In this document: one piece after another, positions 22,863 to 36,751 of the stretch
How positions within the stretch are numbered: the first letter of the stretch is position 1
How the letters are laid out: the number at the start of each line of letters is the position of its first letter
DNA from: Ziziphus jujuba
Taxonomy: Eukaryota > Streptophyta > Magnoliopsida > Rosales > Rhamnaceae
Assembly: GCF_031755915.1 (NCBI RefSeq)
Contig: NC_083388.1
Coordinates: 317,501 to 381,500, forward strand
DNA: 64,000 nucleotides
Reading direction: 5' to 3'
Notes under the pieces: generated by a model
Seen by the model: the letters and a program-made list of their open reading frames with translations, nothing else
The model's database searches: none
Told to the model about the DNA's origin: nothing
Position numbers and translations under genes: made by a program

Positions 22863-25800
22863 ATGAGGGAACAAGTAATAAGCGAGGAGGCGTCGTCATT
22901 GTCAGAGTCACCACCGCAGGCTCTGGTGGAGAGGCTTAAGGATTACGGCCAAGAAGACGCTTTTGCTTTTTGGGACGAGCTCTCTCCTGAAGAACGCCTC
23001 CTTCTCGTCAAGGACATCCAGGTCATTTCATTTCTCTCCCCTTCAAACCCCCAATCGCCAACAACCTACATCTCTCTTCGCTTCTTTTAATCGCTTCTTC
23101 CATTTCTCCACTTGACCAACAACTACACTTTCTTATTACATTATGATTTGGTTTCTATCAGTTGCTCTGTTTCCATAACATTTCTTATTCTCTTTTTTCT
23201 GAGATTTTTTTTTTAATATAAATAAATAAATAAATTCTATCACCATCCATGCTTCCTCAGAGTTTAGATCTTTCGAGGATCGATCGGATAGTTCGATGTT
23301 CGCTTCGATCTCACGGTTCGTGTGTCTATGTTTGAGATTTCATACACTAGAATTAGAATCATTTTTTTTTCTTCTTAATAATTTTCTTGATGGATTTGAA
23401 TCTGGATTTAGGTCTTCCGGCAGCTGCCATCGAGCAGGTACCGGAGAGTAGCGTGTCTACGGTGGAGGAGCGCACCCTAGAAGACCGAGAGAGATGGTGG
23501 AAGATGGGTTTGAAAGCCATCTCTGACGGAAAGCTCGCTGTCTTGCTTTTATCCGGTGGCCAGGTGCTTTGCTTTCTCTTTCTTTTGTCATCATCTTCTT
23601 CATTTACAATTTTTTTTTTTTTTTCCAAACTATACTTTAACTTTTTAGACGCACCGACAGTTTTGTTGCTTGGTATGATATCGTTTTTTTTTCTTATTTT
23701 TGATCAAATTGCTTTTTTCACTTTATGTTGCACTTTATGTTGCACCAAAAAAAGAATTATTAATTAAATGATGTCTGTTGAGTTGAGAGAGAGATGTTGA
23801 GTTATTGTACGCGAAACTCACTGTTTCACTCATCTCGCTGGCAATAATTTGTTTTGTGATTACGCCTACTCTGAGGACAATTTGAATCGGATATATTCAT
23901 GTCATAATATGGATCTAGACTTTACCCTTGTTCTTTGAGATATGCTATGATGTTGCCTTTTTCGAAGCATAGATAAATAATCTCTAAATCTCTCTCTCTG
24001 GTTGGTATGATGTTCTTTTCTTTTGGATGTCCATTGTGCCTATAGTTAATGGCAATTAGTGATTGGGGACGAGCACATAATACCGTTTGTTCGATGAATG
24101 ATCATTAATTATGATAAAGTTGCTTTATAGGAATCCATTATTATTATTATTTTTTAATGGAATCTACTTTAATTAATATGATATCTTAACACATGGCTGG
24201 TATCCTTCAGTAATTGGAACATGTATTATTGTGTTTTGGGGGTTGAAAATTTCAATTCTTTATTTTTTACCTCCTCTTTTTACCGTGATTATATTTATAT
24301 ATACAATGATCTTTCAATAAGGATACCCTCAACGTAACTTTTTAAGTTGAGATAAGTAGGTTTAATCATTTAGAGCCCTTAGATATGATGTGACATGGTG
24401 CCGCTTATCAAATCCAAGGGCTCTAAATGATTGCCCACTTAACCTCAACTTTTAAATTTGGATATTGTTGCTGGAGCCTCACTGTATACGTATATATATA
24501 TATATATATTTATATTGAAAGTAATGAACTCCAGTATGAGGAGTGAGGAGTTACTCATCGCTATTCCCTCTAATAACTGAACAAACATAATAAATATTGT
24601 ACATCCTAGGAAGACAAGGTTAGAAAGACATAACTTTCAGCATCCTGAGTTACCATATCTCAATTTACAGTGAGTAGTAGATTTTGTTGAATGCCCAAGT
24701 TAAGTTGATGGCGAAGTGAGTAAGAGTCCATCATGGAGATATTAGTGCCAAACTGCCAATGTTCTTTGCAGTTTAGTTGATGATAGATACTGTTTGAACT
24801 ACATATGAAGGACTACATATGAATGCTTAAAGATTGAACAGATCTATCCCCTGTATTACTACTCCTTATTGGAAAAGTTTTCTCATTTATTGTTTTGGAT
24901 CTTTGTAGTTACTAAGAATTACATAGAGTTTTCCGAAACGGGAAGATTGTAGAAAACTTATGTCCAAGCATAATAGCTTCCCAAAATAGGGGAGGTCCAC
25001 CCTCTCCCTTTTAAGTGTATATATTTCACTACCTTGTTGGCTCACGGTTTACATGATTCATTAATTTTTCATCATATGTAAATATATTCCATAAAAAGTT
25101 GTTCATTTAATTTCTCAGATATTATTGTCACTTTTGAATGGTTTATTGACATGCTTCTGTTGATTTCGGTTGCTTGTTCACATTTTGTTTGCTGCTACAT
25201 TAAGTAGTCAAAATTCTTTCGTACCTTAATTGAACTGAGAGTTCATCTTTTTGTTTGCCTTCTTCCTGTGGAAAGTGGATATTCATGCATGTAATCCCTT
25301 TTGATGCAGGGAACTAGGCTTGGAAGTTCAGATCCAAAGGGATGCTTCAGTACGTAACAATAACTGCCACTTTATTTTCAAACATTTTCTTCAGTTCAAG
25401 TTTCTTTTTTTGATACATCTGACGATTCTAATCTAAGGGATTTTGTTGAATTAGCAATGCCTCTGGGATAACCAATAGAAATTTTTATGATCAAATGTTT
25501 CCTCTTTCTTTTGTTCTTGTTTTTCTGTTGCTTTAAATGTTCTTACTCCTATCCTACTCATAGATCTTTTCTTTTTAGTGTACAATATCCATCTTAAAAT
25601 TATATCTTGATTGAATTTAAATCCTTGGCCAACCAGGTAAGTCTAATATCAAAAAATATATTTATATTTTCAAAAGATAAAATGAAATTAAAGAATAGGT
25701 TTGAAAATTTTTGTTAGAAAGAAAAGAAAATTATCAAGAATGATTGCAGGCTAAACAAGGAGCACAAATTATTACAAGCAAAAAAGGAGCTTAAATCACT

Positions 25801-28800
25801 AAGAATGAGGAAAAAACTGGGGTTAAATAGGGATAGGTAAGTTTTAAATGTTAAACTTGGATGACTCTTTTAGAAGAAGCATCTCACATTGATTGTCGAA
25901 GCATTCTCTTCCTAAATACCTAGTCAATCTTGTTACCCAAAAAAAAAAAAAAATATAGTGAGTCTTGCTTTGAAAATGTGTTTTGAATTATGAGAGTTTG
26001 GCAATAGATGAGTGAGAAACTGTTTTGATATTTTTGTGTAAAAAAGTGTACTAATCTCCTTTCTGCCTTCATCTCTTCTTTCTTTCTTAATGAAGTCTCT
26101 GCTAAAGTCTTATAGAATGATCTAAGTAGAGCCTGCAATGGAACTATAGCAGTTCTTTCTCTCTCCATATATAAGGATTTTCAGAACATATGCAAAATCT
26201 GTGCTTTTATCTTTGGTTATAAGCATTAGCTAAATTGTTTCTGTTACCATGTCTTCTACATTATTTTAGATGTTGGCCTTCCATCTGGAAAGTCACTTTT
26301 TCAACTTCAAGCTGAACGGATTTTGTGTGTTCAGAGACTAGCTGCTCAAGCTACAAATGAGGGTAAGCTTAACTTGTTATACTATCTTCTTTCTCCAGTC
26401 TGATTTCTGGGCTATAAGCAACATTCCACATTCTATTTTGTTTACTACTTTCTACTTTCACCTTCCACTCTGGTAATCATGCTAAATGCAAAATTTAAGC
26501 CAGGTACTTGGTGCTATTTCCTTGTGGTCTATCTGGCACTTTTAAGGTTGAGTTTTCTAGGTTCTGTATAATAATTATTAATTTTTTTCCAACTACTTTG
26601 TAGGTTCTGGTAGTTCAGTGCAAATTCATTGGTATATCATGACAAGTCCATTTACTGATGATGCAACACGCAAATTTTTTGAAAGTCATAAGTACTTCGG
26701 TCTTGAAGCTGATCAAGTAAGATGTGTTGGTTTCTTTTATTTAATTTTTGTTGCTGGTTTTTCCTTTTGGGGTGGAAATTTGAGGCTTTAGCTTACATGA
26801 ACAACTCACTTGCATGATGCAGGTAACTTTCTTTCAACAAGGCACGATACCTTGTGTTTCAAAGGATGGTAGATTTATCATGGAAACTCCATATAGAGTA
26901 TGTTTCCTTTTCGGTTGGTTGGGCTAATTACAGTTCATTATTTCATAGGGACTGTTGTTAACTTTCTCTTCTATTTGAAAATTTTCTATCATGCAATGTT
27001 CTATATGGTGAAGTAACAGAAGATATCAGGATTTCTCAAAAATAGTATTTTCTTTAACCTGTAAATCAATGTTCAAGGTAAAAAATTCTTGATGGTTTGA
27101 CAAATACTTTGGGCTCCGAGCCAAAACTTGAAATAGAAAAAGACTATTGAGTATTAGTTATGGATCTAAACTCCTTGTGTATGAAGCAGATCTTATGGAG
27201 TGAACAATTAGTAGGCTAAGGCTTAGGTGAATTCTTAGGCCACAAAATGCTTTTTATGTTTTTCACTAAGTCTGAGAAGCAAAATGACCAACAAATATGG
27301 CCTCAAAATGAAGGATATACAGAAAATTAATCATTGATAGGTGATAACTAAGGTGGACATGTAGATAGGCTATCAAATAATCCGCATTTTTGGGAGTTCT
27401 CATATGCATTTTTTAGGTCAGTGTTGAAACCAGAAGGGGCTGGTCAAGAGGCCCTTCGGCTTGGTTTTATTCTTTTTATTTTACTTATTATTTTTGCTTA
27501 ATATATTTAATCCTATTTTAAGCTTAATACTATACTGTGCAAATTCTGTGGTTAATAAGTTATAAATTTTTCAAGGCCAGGTAGCTAAGGCTCCAGATGG
27601 GAATGGTGGAGTGTATTCAGGTATCTGTTTATTAACATTAGTACGACAGGTTTAATACTGTTCATGAACTTTTTTTCTTGTTTCAGTAGTTATTTGGACA
27701 ACAATTATATTGATTGGATCCTAATATGTTAATCAGCTCTCAAATCTTCTAAATTATTAGAAGATATGTCAATGAAAGGAATTAAATATTTGGATTGCTA
27801 TGGAGTTGATAATGCACTGGTAAGTTTTCGTCCTTTCCTAATAGTGTTTTTAGTTTGCCAAAAGACATAAAGAAGGAAGGGAAAATTTAAAGGATATTTT
27901 CTTTTAGCATTATTTGGTTGTCAAATGAGCAAGGGAAACAAGAAAAGCAAAATTTTTCCAGTTTTCCTCTTTTGCTGGCATTTTCTTTTGGCATTATTTG
28001 GTTGTCAAATGAGCAAGGTAAACAAGATAAACAAAATTTTTCTATCTTGTTCTCACCAAAATTTTCAATGTAAATATGGTGAGATTTGGAATAACTGCGT
28101 AGAAGGAAGAAAACATGCCCAAATTGTTTTTTTCCCCCACTACATAACAGGATAGTACAATTTTCTGTTTCTTTGCTTTATTTTCTCTTTAAGATATCAC
28201 ACCAAATGGATCTCATTGTGTTTCCATTTGGTTGAAGACTTGGAATTTATCGTATTTACAGACAATAGTGATTGGGGTCTTGAAAGCAGGTTCGTGTAGC
28301 TGATCCAACCTTTTTGGGATATTTCATTGACAAAGGTGTTGCTGCAGCTGCAAAAGTTGTCCGTAAGGTAACGAATATTCCTGAATGTTGAACTTGTATC
28401 ATATGAGAACCTTTTAGTTCTCTCCATCTCTATCAACTAAGTTATGGATTTTGATTAGGTTATCAAATTCCAAAGGTCACATTAAATATTAGTTTATTGT
28501 GGTGTTTTGGTTACAGGCCTACCCTCAAGAAAAGGTTGGTGTGTTTGTACGCCGAGGTAAAGGTGGTCCCTTAACTGTGGTTGAATACAGTGAGCTGGAT
28601 CCATCCATGGCTTCTTTGATCAATCAAGAAACTGGACGTCTTCGATTTTGTTGGAGTAATGTAATGTCCATTGTAGCCTGCTTTCATCTACTATTGCCTG
28701 CTTGTGAAATAGACTGTACATATTGTTGATCTATATGTTTGCTAAGTTGCAGTTTGTTTTTCTTGCTTTCATACAATATCCAAGCTCTTACAACTTTGTG

Positions 28801-28881
28801 ATTTTTAGGTGTGCTTGCACATGTTTACATTGGATTTCCTAAACCAAGTGGCAAATGGCCTTGAGAAAGACAGCATGTGAG

Positions 28882-28933
<52 letters not shown>

Positions 28934-30794
28934 AGTTGCTTTTAGCTTATATATAATCAGTAACTCTTTTGATGCCATCTTCTTTCCATGCAAAATAAGT
29001 CGGTATCTTGTTTTATTAATCACTCTCCATAAACAATACCTAATTTAAAGCTCATGCAGAAACCATATCACCAGTCATGTTGTTCCTCTGGCAACACTTC
29101 CAAATCCGTTGTTGTTCTACTAGAATGTAATTCTTTTAAGCTTCTTTTTGTTGTCAAATTTGACCATATAAGAATGAATAAACCCCTTATAAAAGAAGAA
29201 TGATTAAACCAAAAAAGTGATTGTGTCTATCTCCTTTTTCTTTTTGGATTTTTTCTGGCTTGTTAAAAATGGTATAAAAGATAATTAAATAGACTCTCTC
29301 TGTACTTTATTCAATGCCAGTTTGACTATTAATCTTTGAAGATGAACCATCAAAATAAGTTTTCAGTTTAGCAGAGACGGGCATATTACATGTCCAAATA
29401 ATGCTAGAAATGAATGAACCTCAGCTGGCATTTGAATACTTAATGTGTTGGAACTTCTTCGCTGATGTACACCCATTGGCCGGAAATTAACATAGGAAAT
29501 GAAAGCAGACTGTAAATTAGTAATGCATGGATATCACTATATTGTATACATTTGACACTAAGCAGAATGCTGGCTTCCGTTTGAATTGTTTTCAGCTTAT
29601 GCATCATCAGGCCTTTGCATTCTTAGTTCCTTATAAATAGTTTTTGACCATCATGGGGATACTATTGTGTTTTTGCAAATGCAGTTACCATATTGCTGAG
29701 AAGAAAATTCCTTCTATACATGGACATACAATGGGAATAAAACTAGAGCAGTTCATATTTGATGCATTTCCTTATGCACCTTCAACTGCTCTTTTTGAGG
29801 TGACTTATATCCCATCTTCGTACTCTAAACCCAACATCTTTGTTGTATGCTTTTATGCAGCTACGGAAGGTCTAACCTCTTCCTTTTTTAATTGTTTGTT
29901 GCGTTGCAGGTATTGCGCGAAGAAGAATTTGCGCCTGTTAAAAATGCAAATGGCTCAAATTTTGACACTCCAGACAGTGCTAGGCTTCTTGTTCTCCGAC
30001 TTCATACTCGTTGGGTAGTAGCTGCTGGGGGATTCTTGACGCATTCAGTGCCATTATATGCAACTGGTATTTTCCCCTCTTTCTTTCATCAATTCTTTTT
30101 CTTTGGTTAAATCTATGAGGGGGATTTGTGGGGATAGGAAAAGAGTTGGAAAGAATTGGAGAAAATAAAAGGAGCGATACTTATTTGGTAATGGGTAGCA
30201 TGTCTCTTAATTTTATTGTTTGATCAACATGAATAATTGGGATAATTTCCTTGAGGCCTAAATGAGCTGCCTTGCACCATTGACTATTTCACTTTTCATT
30301 AATTTGTCCATGCACGGCAGCCTTGTTAAGATAGTGTGCTTGAGAACTAGTTCCCATTTTAATTATTTATTTATTTTTTTGTGTTTTGGGAGAGATACTG
30401 AATTGGGGGAGTGGGGATTTTATTTTGGGTAACAAACTTGAACCAACCTCTCACATGAGAGGCTGTGGCCTTGCTACCACTGAGGTGGTGGAGGGGCCCC
30501 TAGTTCTCACATATTGAGCTGTTGCTTTCTCAATTTGCTCTGGGTATAAATATCCTTAAATCAATCCAAATAGTAGTTACATGGTTATAAGCATCAAATT
30601 TCCATGGTTGAAAGGACTAAGTTTTTATGCTATTGTAAATATTATTCCTTTGGCCTCGATATAATTAGTTTTATGCAAAATTGATGCTGAACCCAGGTGT
30701 GGAGGTTTCACCACTGTGTTCTTATGCTGGAGAAAACCTAGAAGCTATATGTCGTGGTAGAACCTTTCATGCACCCTGTGAGATTACATTCTAA
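22863..30794 (+). CDS. UDP-N-acetylglucosamine diphosphorylase, 15 exons
   Basis: Cytosolic enzyme making UDP-GlcNAc (and often UDP-GalNAc) from UTP and the sugar-1-phosphate, for N-glycans, GPI anchors and protein O-GlcNAc. Coding exons: 22863-23021, 23261-23315, 23412-23563, 25310-25349, 26270-26362, 26604-26716, 26823-26897, 27581-27620, 27737-27819, 28290-28367, 28517-28660, 28809-28876, 29685-29799, 29910-30066, 30697-30794. They join in frame to 489 residues, the usual size. The nucleotide-binding signature SGGQGTRLG crosses the exon 3/4 junction (about residues 119-127). [10 protein letters not shown] and METPY, a GVDNALV segment and a conserved C-terminal [10 protein letters not shown] follow. 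Intron 3 is the longest and contains a foldback element. The 3' end is duplicated just downstream. Confidence 0.95.
24336..24458. mobile_element. Foldback/MITE-like hairpin in diphosphorylase intron 3
   Basis: The left arm (24336-24380) and right arm (24416-24458) are near-perfect inverted repeats. Both contain aatcatttagagccctt, or its complement, next to an aagttgag..taagt segment. The loop is about 35 nt. No coding capacity; probably a small non-autonomous DNA element, or a long hairpin that forms in the pre-mRNA. Confidence 0.7.
27897..28043. repeat. 84-nt tandem duplication in diphosphorylase intron 9
   Basis: Copies start at 27897 and 27981 with ttttctttt(a/g)gcattatttgg. They share about 63 nt with a few substitutions. 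Confidence 0.9.
28886..28930. repeat. (CT)n microsatellite beside a splice donor
   Basis: About 22 CT units begin 9 nt after the start of diphosphorylase intron 12. Confidence 0.97.
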
Positions 30795-31158
30795 ACAAAG
30801 TAAATCTTGCATTACCAATTTGTGCGGCTGTATTTTAATATAATAAATTCAGAGTGAGTGAGGTCCATATGTGTATCATGTGCGTTTTTGAGATAAAAAG
30901 TCGGTGAATTACTGGTTGTATGAAAACTGAATGTTGGGATATAAAAATTTCAGTGAATTACTGGGTGTATAATATATCATGGTAGAACCTTTCATGCTCC
31001 CTGTGAGATTACATTCTAGGCAGAGTAAATCTTGTATTACAAATTTGTGCGGCTGTATTTTAAATTGGAGTGAGTGAGGTCCATATGTGTATCATGTGCG
31101 TTTTCGAGATAAAAAATCAGTGAATTACTGGTTGTATGAAAATTAAATGTTGGGATAT
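30748..31158 (+). repeat. Tandem duplication of the diphosphorylase gene 3' end
   Basis: 30748-30942, the last 47 coding bases plus 3' UTR, recurs at 30973-31158. Shared landmarks include ggtagaacctttcatg, gtgagattacattcta, tgtgcggctgtatttta and gaggtccatatgtgtatc. The copies are roughly 90% alike, with small indels. The second copy lies downstream of the stop codon and does not extend the protein. It could supply an alternative polyadenylation region. Confidence 0.92.
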
Positions 31159-31797
31159 TGTGAGCATAACGGCTCAATTCTTTCAAAATATGTGCAATAA
31201 TAATTTAAAGATTTTATTTCGTATTTGGAAATAAGATAAAATTTGAACTGTCAATCAATTTATTATGAATGTTACCACACGTATACTTTTATATGGGATG
31301 TTTTGCCAAGGAAATCTTTACTAGAGTTTTTGATCAATAAAATTCTTACTTTCTAATTAGAATTATGCTTAGAGATCATGATGTTCCCTTTTCTGGAGAA
31401 GTTGGCTGAAAAATGGTAAGCATTCTATAGGGAAAAATTTTTTTAGCACTTGAATGAAAGTAGAACTAAAGGGTGTTGGTTGATGAAAGGAAAATAAAAT
31501 CAAGAAAAAAAATAAAAAAATCTTACTGTTTTGGGTAGATAAGTAACAGATAGAACAAACAATAATTATATATTAGATATGATTCAACAATAGAAAATAA
31601 GGTATTATACATGTCAAACTCCATGATATGGATCAAAAGAAAAAGGATGAAATGTTTAAAAAAAGAAAACAAAGAAAACAAAGAAGATCAGAAGACAGAA
31701 TATGTATAGAAGAAACGAAAATAAACATACTAGATGAGAATGTGAATTGATGAGTTGAATAAGCAATACATGAGATTAAGATGGTGAGGTGAGATGA

Positions 31798-32417
31798 TTA
31801 ATTGTTAGCAGCTTGACAAGACTTTCTGATCTCCCCTTGAGTGCCAGATAGGACTTGGAAGTCTTCGCAAATGAAGCATAGCCTCTCCAAATTCAAAGTT
31901 GAATTCAAAATCATTAGCAATTGCTTTGTAGTAGGAGTTATCCACGGTCAATGAGCTCATAGAGGACAAGTAGACCTTAGCATGCGGGCTAATGTTGCAT
32001 TCAAAGTGGGGTCGGGTTGGCCTGTGTTTTGGAAATTGTAAAGACGGTCTTGGATTGAAGACACAATGTGCTTCACCAACAGTATGAGCACCTGCATGAA
32101 TTAATATTAATATGTGGAATCCAATTCAATAAGGATATTAACTAATTAATTAAGCAGCTAGAAATACAGCGTACAACAGGCAGGGTAGGTAAATTAATTA
32201 AGGTATTCACCATAAAGATAAACCATGTCAGTGAGAGTAAGGTTCTTTTTGGCAAATGCTAAAATTGATATCGGCGCAAGAAGAGGTCAGGGCAGATTGC
32301 CTCCAAAGCGGCCCTTGCAGCGTCAATAACATCAAAACCGCCTGCTCATGCATTTGCACCTGCCTTCATCTCATCTCACTACCCTCCCCTTCTACTAGAA
32401 TCTATGCATCACATCCC

Positions 32418-32478
<61 letters not shown>

Positions 32479-32831
32479 TATTAATTAACCATATGCATCT
32501 AATGCATTAATTATTTCTTATTCTGTAGTGCTACTCAATTAAATAGTACATTCATAAATACACATCAAAATATATGATATAAATATAAAGTAATAATAAC
32601 CTTTACAAAGCAATCATGGAACTGCGAACGAAGAAGATTAGCTGCAACAATTTTTGGGTCCCTCAAGTACTTTGCAGCGACTACAGCACCCACAATGCCT
32701 TCCACATTGAAACGACCGCATTTTCCATCGCAGAATCCCACCTGCAATTCACCATAGCACCCTGTACCCCTAATGCTCAACAAAATCAATGCCACCACTA
32801 GAACTGTAACCATCTTAGACATTAATCCCAT
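31798..32831 (-). pseudogene. Class III peroxidase pseudogene
   Basis: Exon 1 (32831..32601) is intact. It encodes a signal peptide, a mature start near ELQVGF, and the distal heme-pocket motif FHDCFVK, followed by a good GT donor. The next exon is damaged: the expected GCDAS segment is missing where a (TA)n array lies (32424-32474), an in-frame TGA (bases 32346-32348) precedes GGFDVIDAARAALEAICPD, and the following SCADI region is out of frame. A third part reads [10 protein letters not shown], with the proximal His, then shifts frame. The last segment carries VDNSYYKAI and ends near a natural stop at 31798. It resembles the peroxidase 44/60 type. A truncated secreted peptide from exon 1 cannot be excluded. 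Confidence 0.9.
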
Positions 32832-33455
32832 ATATATTCAAACCAGTTTCAGCTAATTATGATGATCAAGGACATCAAGTTAATTAAAACTGAGCAAACA
32901 CGCCTTCTTTCCCATCAATCTATAGGAAATTAAACTAATAAAGGAATTCATGAATTTTTATAATTTATACTTTGCACGACCTCATCCCTCCATCTCTATT
33001 CCCAAACATAGCTCTCTTTTCTTAAGTCCTCTACGAACCGTGGGGTCGTGTTACAAGAAATTTTCATCATCCATATATATGGAGCTAGAAGACAGGTTAC
33101 TTTTGAGAATATCTTCAAACTCAATTAGTGGAAATCTTGATGGATGGCGACCTTCAATGCTTCTTCATTTAATCTTCTTCTCAATCTATATGACACAAAT
33201 TAATTAGTATTAATTAATTAGACAGTTGAGCCAGTTCAGCTTATTTTGTTATATACACAAAATATCATGAAAGAATTTCGTCGAAAAAAAAAGTAGTAAC
33301 ATATCCAATTCAAATCTCTAAAGCAGCGTGGCTTTTTCTTTTTCTTTATTAATTTGCGGAAAAACAACAAAGATTCATAAATGATTTGGACAAACTTTCC
33401 ATTTGTTTGATTCGTTTGAAGGAATACATTGAGCCACGGTGTGCAATAATCCACC

Positions 33456-33596
<141 letters not shown>

Positions 33597-33735
33597 AGAA
33601 CAACGGTTTCTATGATATTGAGAATCCAAGGAAATCTGTTAGTGTGTTTGGCAGTACCATTAATTTATGTATTATTTGTATAGTACAGTATTGAACATTG
33701 TAAATTGGGTTATGAAGGAGAGCTAGCCATCTCTC

Positions 33736-33779
<44 letters not shown>

Positions 33780-34242
33780 GTAGACAGCTTCTGGTTTTGT
33801 CACTGGAATATTGAGAGGCTTTGCATGGGGAATTTAAAGAGAAGAAACAAGCGGGGCAAAGAAACCAACCCAAACAGAAAAACAAATGTTAGCTTAGTAG
33901 ATAGAAAAATTGAGACCTACTTGATGAATTTCAATGAGAGATTTTGCAAAAAATTCCGATGCATAAGAGGTTAATAATTAACCAACCAAATTCCATGACT
34001 AGCTATCGTAGCGCTAACAGGAGATTTGGTAATTTACCAGCTGACCAATCAATTAATTCGCTCTCTAACTTCTTTTTAAAAATTTTTAGAATTAATTTTA
34101 TACAGGTATAGATAGAATCTGTTGGTTGGTTTCCTTGGCATTTTATATATGACGATGTAGATGTATAATATTTGTATACTTAAATATCATACAGGCAATT
34201 GAAATCAAATAACTTCGCGTAGCAAGCACCTAAGCATCTCTA

Positions 34243-34275
<33 letters not shown>

Positions 34276-34879
34276 AATATGTTTCTCAAAAAAAAAAAAA
34301 AAAAAGGTGGAATTGTGGTTCCACAATTTGGTGGACCTTAATCCACCTAACTAAAATATAAGGATGTATTCGCTTTCAGTTTTCTTTTTCATTCAAATCT
34401 TCTTTTTATGTGTTTACCCAAAAAAAAAAAAAAAAATTCTACATTTTATTTATTTATTTTTCCATAATACTCAAACTTTAAAACATTGCCGTTGGTTAAC
34501 TAATTATCTGAAATTAGTTGACTTTGAATTATAGCTTTTTGTTTTTATTATGCTCTAATTAGTGGTCAATGACTCATGGTAATGGACGTGGCCCTCCCCT
34601 ACTAACATTATATCTAAAAATAATGAGGATAAAATTTTGCCCCGAAGCTAAGAAAGAATTCTAGCCAACTTCTGCTCACAAAAATTAAAAAATAGATCTT
34701 TATTTTAATTAATTAAGTTAATCATCTTTTTCAGTAGCTAATGATGCTGGTGCCAAGCACACCGCAAGAATTTTGACTATTGTCTTCTATGAACTATATA
34801 TATAATACAAACTAACTTTTTTGTTATTTTGTGTTTTTGATAGGAGCTTATGAAAATCATATTCGTTATGAAACGCATG

Positions 34880-34926
<47 letters not shown>

Positions 34927-36699
34927 TATATATATAATGTTTTTTTTTGGTGAATATATATATATATATATATATGAATGTATCATGTCTAATTGAAAAG
35001 TCAATCTACACATATTTGCTTTGTTTTGTGTCTAACAAAGTTATGTGTTGCCTTCGCATGGTTCATATATATACAATACAAGTTATCTGTTTAATTAGCT
35101 AGAATTTGGCTATAATATATATAAAGTAGATGTATATGATATGATTTTTATGGCAATTAAAAGAATATGTAAATCTATCCAACATTGAATTTGTCAACAA
35201 TCCAAAAGCAAATTAAGTACTTCAGTATATAATTTCATTCATGCATGTGTTTTTATTTATAACTAATTATGACTATTTGTTATTCTTTTTTAAAAAAAAA
35301 AAAAAAAAACTTTGATCACAAGCTTTACTTAAATGATTTTCCAACTGTTGCATATCCAGTCATCATTAAATTAATTTTACTTATTTTTAAACTAAAAACT
35401 ATAATTGAAAATTAATTACACTACTTCAATTATATCCTAAACTACCCAAAGACCCCCAAATGGTGGAATATTACATTTATCATCAATGCATGTTTAAAAG
35501 ACCGAAAAAGTCCTTGTACTACATCTATATATTAATTGTATTTTTTTTTTTGGGTATAAACATACACTTTGTATTAAACCAAGTTTTGCTTCTTCAAAGA
35601 ATTAATTCTTCCTTATATTGTATACGTAATGATCTCCAGTGTTATACAAATTTGCTATTAGTTTAGTTCAATAATATGCAGTCGAAGGAAGAAAAAAGGA
35701 AAGACAAACCGACAATTAGTTCGGAGTGATATATTAAATCAAGAAAACAAAAAAATAAAAACTATAAAAGAAACAATTAATTTCTTTAAGAAAAATAAGC
35801 TAAGTGCTAAAAATTAAAATAGTTTTGACAATTGAAAATATAGAAGTCAAAGAGAAGTATAAAAAACATTTTTTGTTTAAAAAAAAGGAAGAAGAAGCAA
35901 TTTCTAATATAATTTCCCTAATGCTCAATAAGAATATGATTTCCCAAAAATATGTATATTTATCACTCATCAATTAAAACATAAAATCTCCTTATAATCT
36001 TTGAATATTTGTTATCCTTTTTTGGTAAATGCTTTGAATATTTGGTTAATGCAACTGTACAAGTATTTTGTGCATAACAAAAATGGGAGGGATATTGTTA
36101 ATCTCAGCTCTTAACATCCTATTTTGCCAAATCAAGTATATTTAATTATTATCTTATAATATAACAACAACAACAACATCAAAAATATCCAAATTTTCAT
36201 GCAACACACTAATTTATTGCCAAACTCACTGAAAGTTAAAGTTCTATAAAATAGTATATAGCAAAATGAGTCCATATCTCTTTTAAATTTTAACAGGAAA
36301 AAGTTTAAAAATAATAAATAAATGGGCATAAATGCATTTATAAAAAAAGAGCTACTCTTTTATTTATTTATTTATTGTTTTTTGTCTTTTGATGAAAAAG
36401 AGCTACACCCATATGTAGGGGTAGAGGCCGTATATAAAATTAAAATACTATTATTTAGACGATGTAATCTCTGTTCTCTTCTCTCGCTTTCCGTCTGTGT
36501 CTTCTCTCTCTCTCTCTCTCTCTCTCTCTTATCTGTCTGAGTGTTTTAATATTTTTGAGCTTGTTCAACGCTCCAAATAAAATTAAAAAATGAAAATGTA
36601 AATCAGTTAATGATTGTCACGTCCCCAGCAGCGAATAGCAAGTAGCTTCTCAAGAAGACCCTTTCTTTCCTTCAGCCCAACTCCATCCCTCCAAGACTC

Positions 36700-36736
<37 letters not shown>

Positions 36737-36751
36737 GAGAGAGAAAGTTTC
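36700..36751 (+). promoter_or_regulatory. CT-rich leader tract with a short inverted GA end
   Basis: About 20 CT units, with one interruption, are followed by gagagagaaag. The tract is a (GA)n element on the other strand and can fold on itself at its right end. It lies about 160 nt upstream of the Rop GAP ATG, probably in the promoter or 5' leader; such tracts are bound by plant GAGA-binding (BPC) proteins. Confidence 0.45.

Noticed and set aside
24201..24210. GTATCCTT, a U12-type donor consensus
   Set aside because: It lies within diphosphorylase intron 3, away from any exon boundary.
28499..28729. Short reading frame starting [12 protein letters not shown]
   Set aside because: It is exon 11 of the diphosphorylase read through its flanking introns, not a separate gene.
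30421..30500. Inverted segments cctctcacatgagagg and ccactgaggtggtgg suggesting a hairpin RNA
   Set aside because: The stems are short and lie inside diphosphorylase intron 14. The sequence resembles common SINE/TE debris with no other support.
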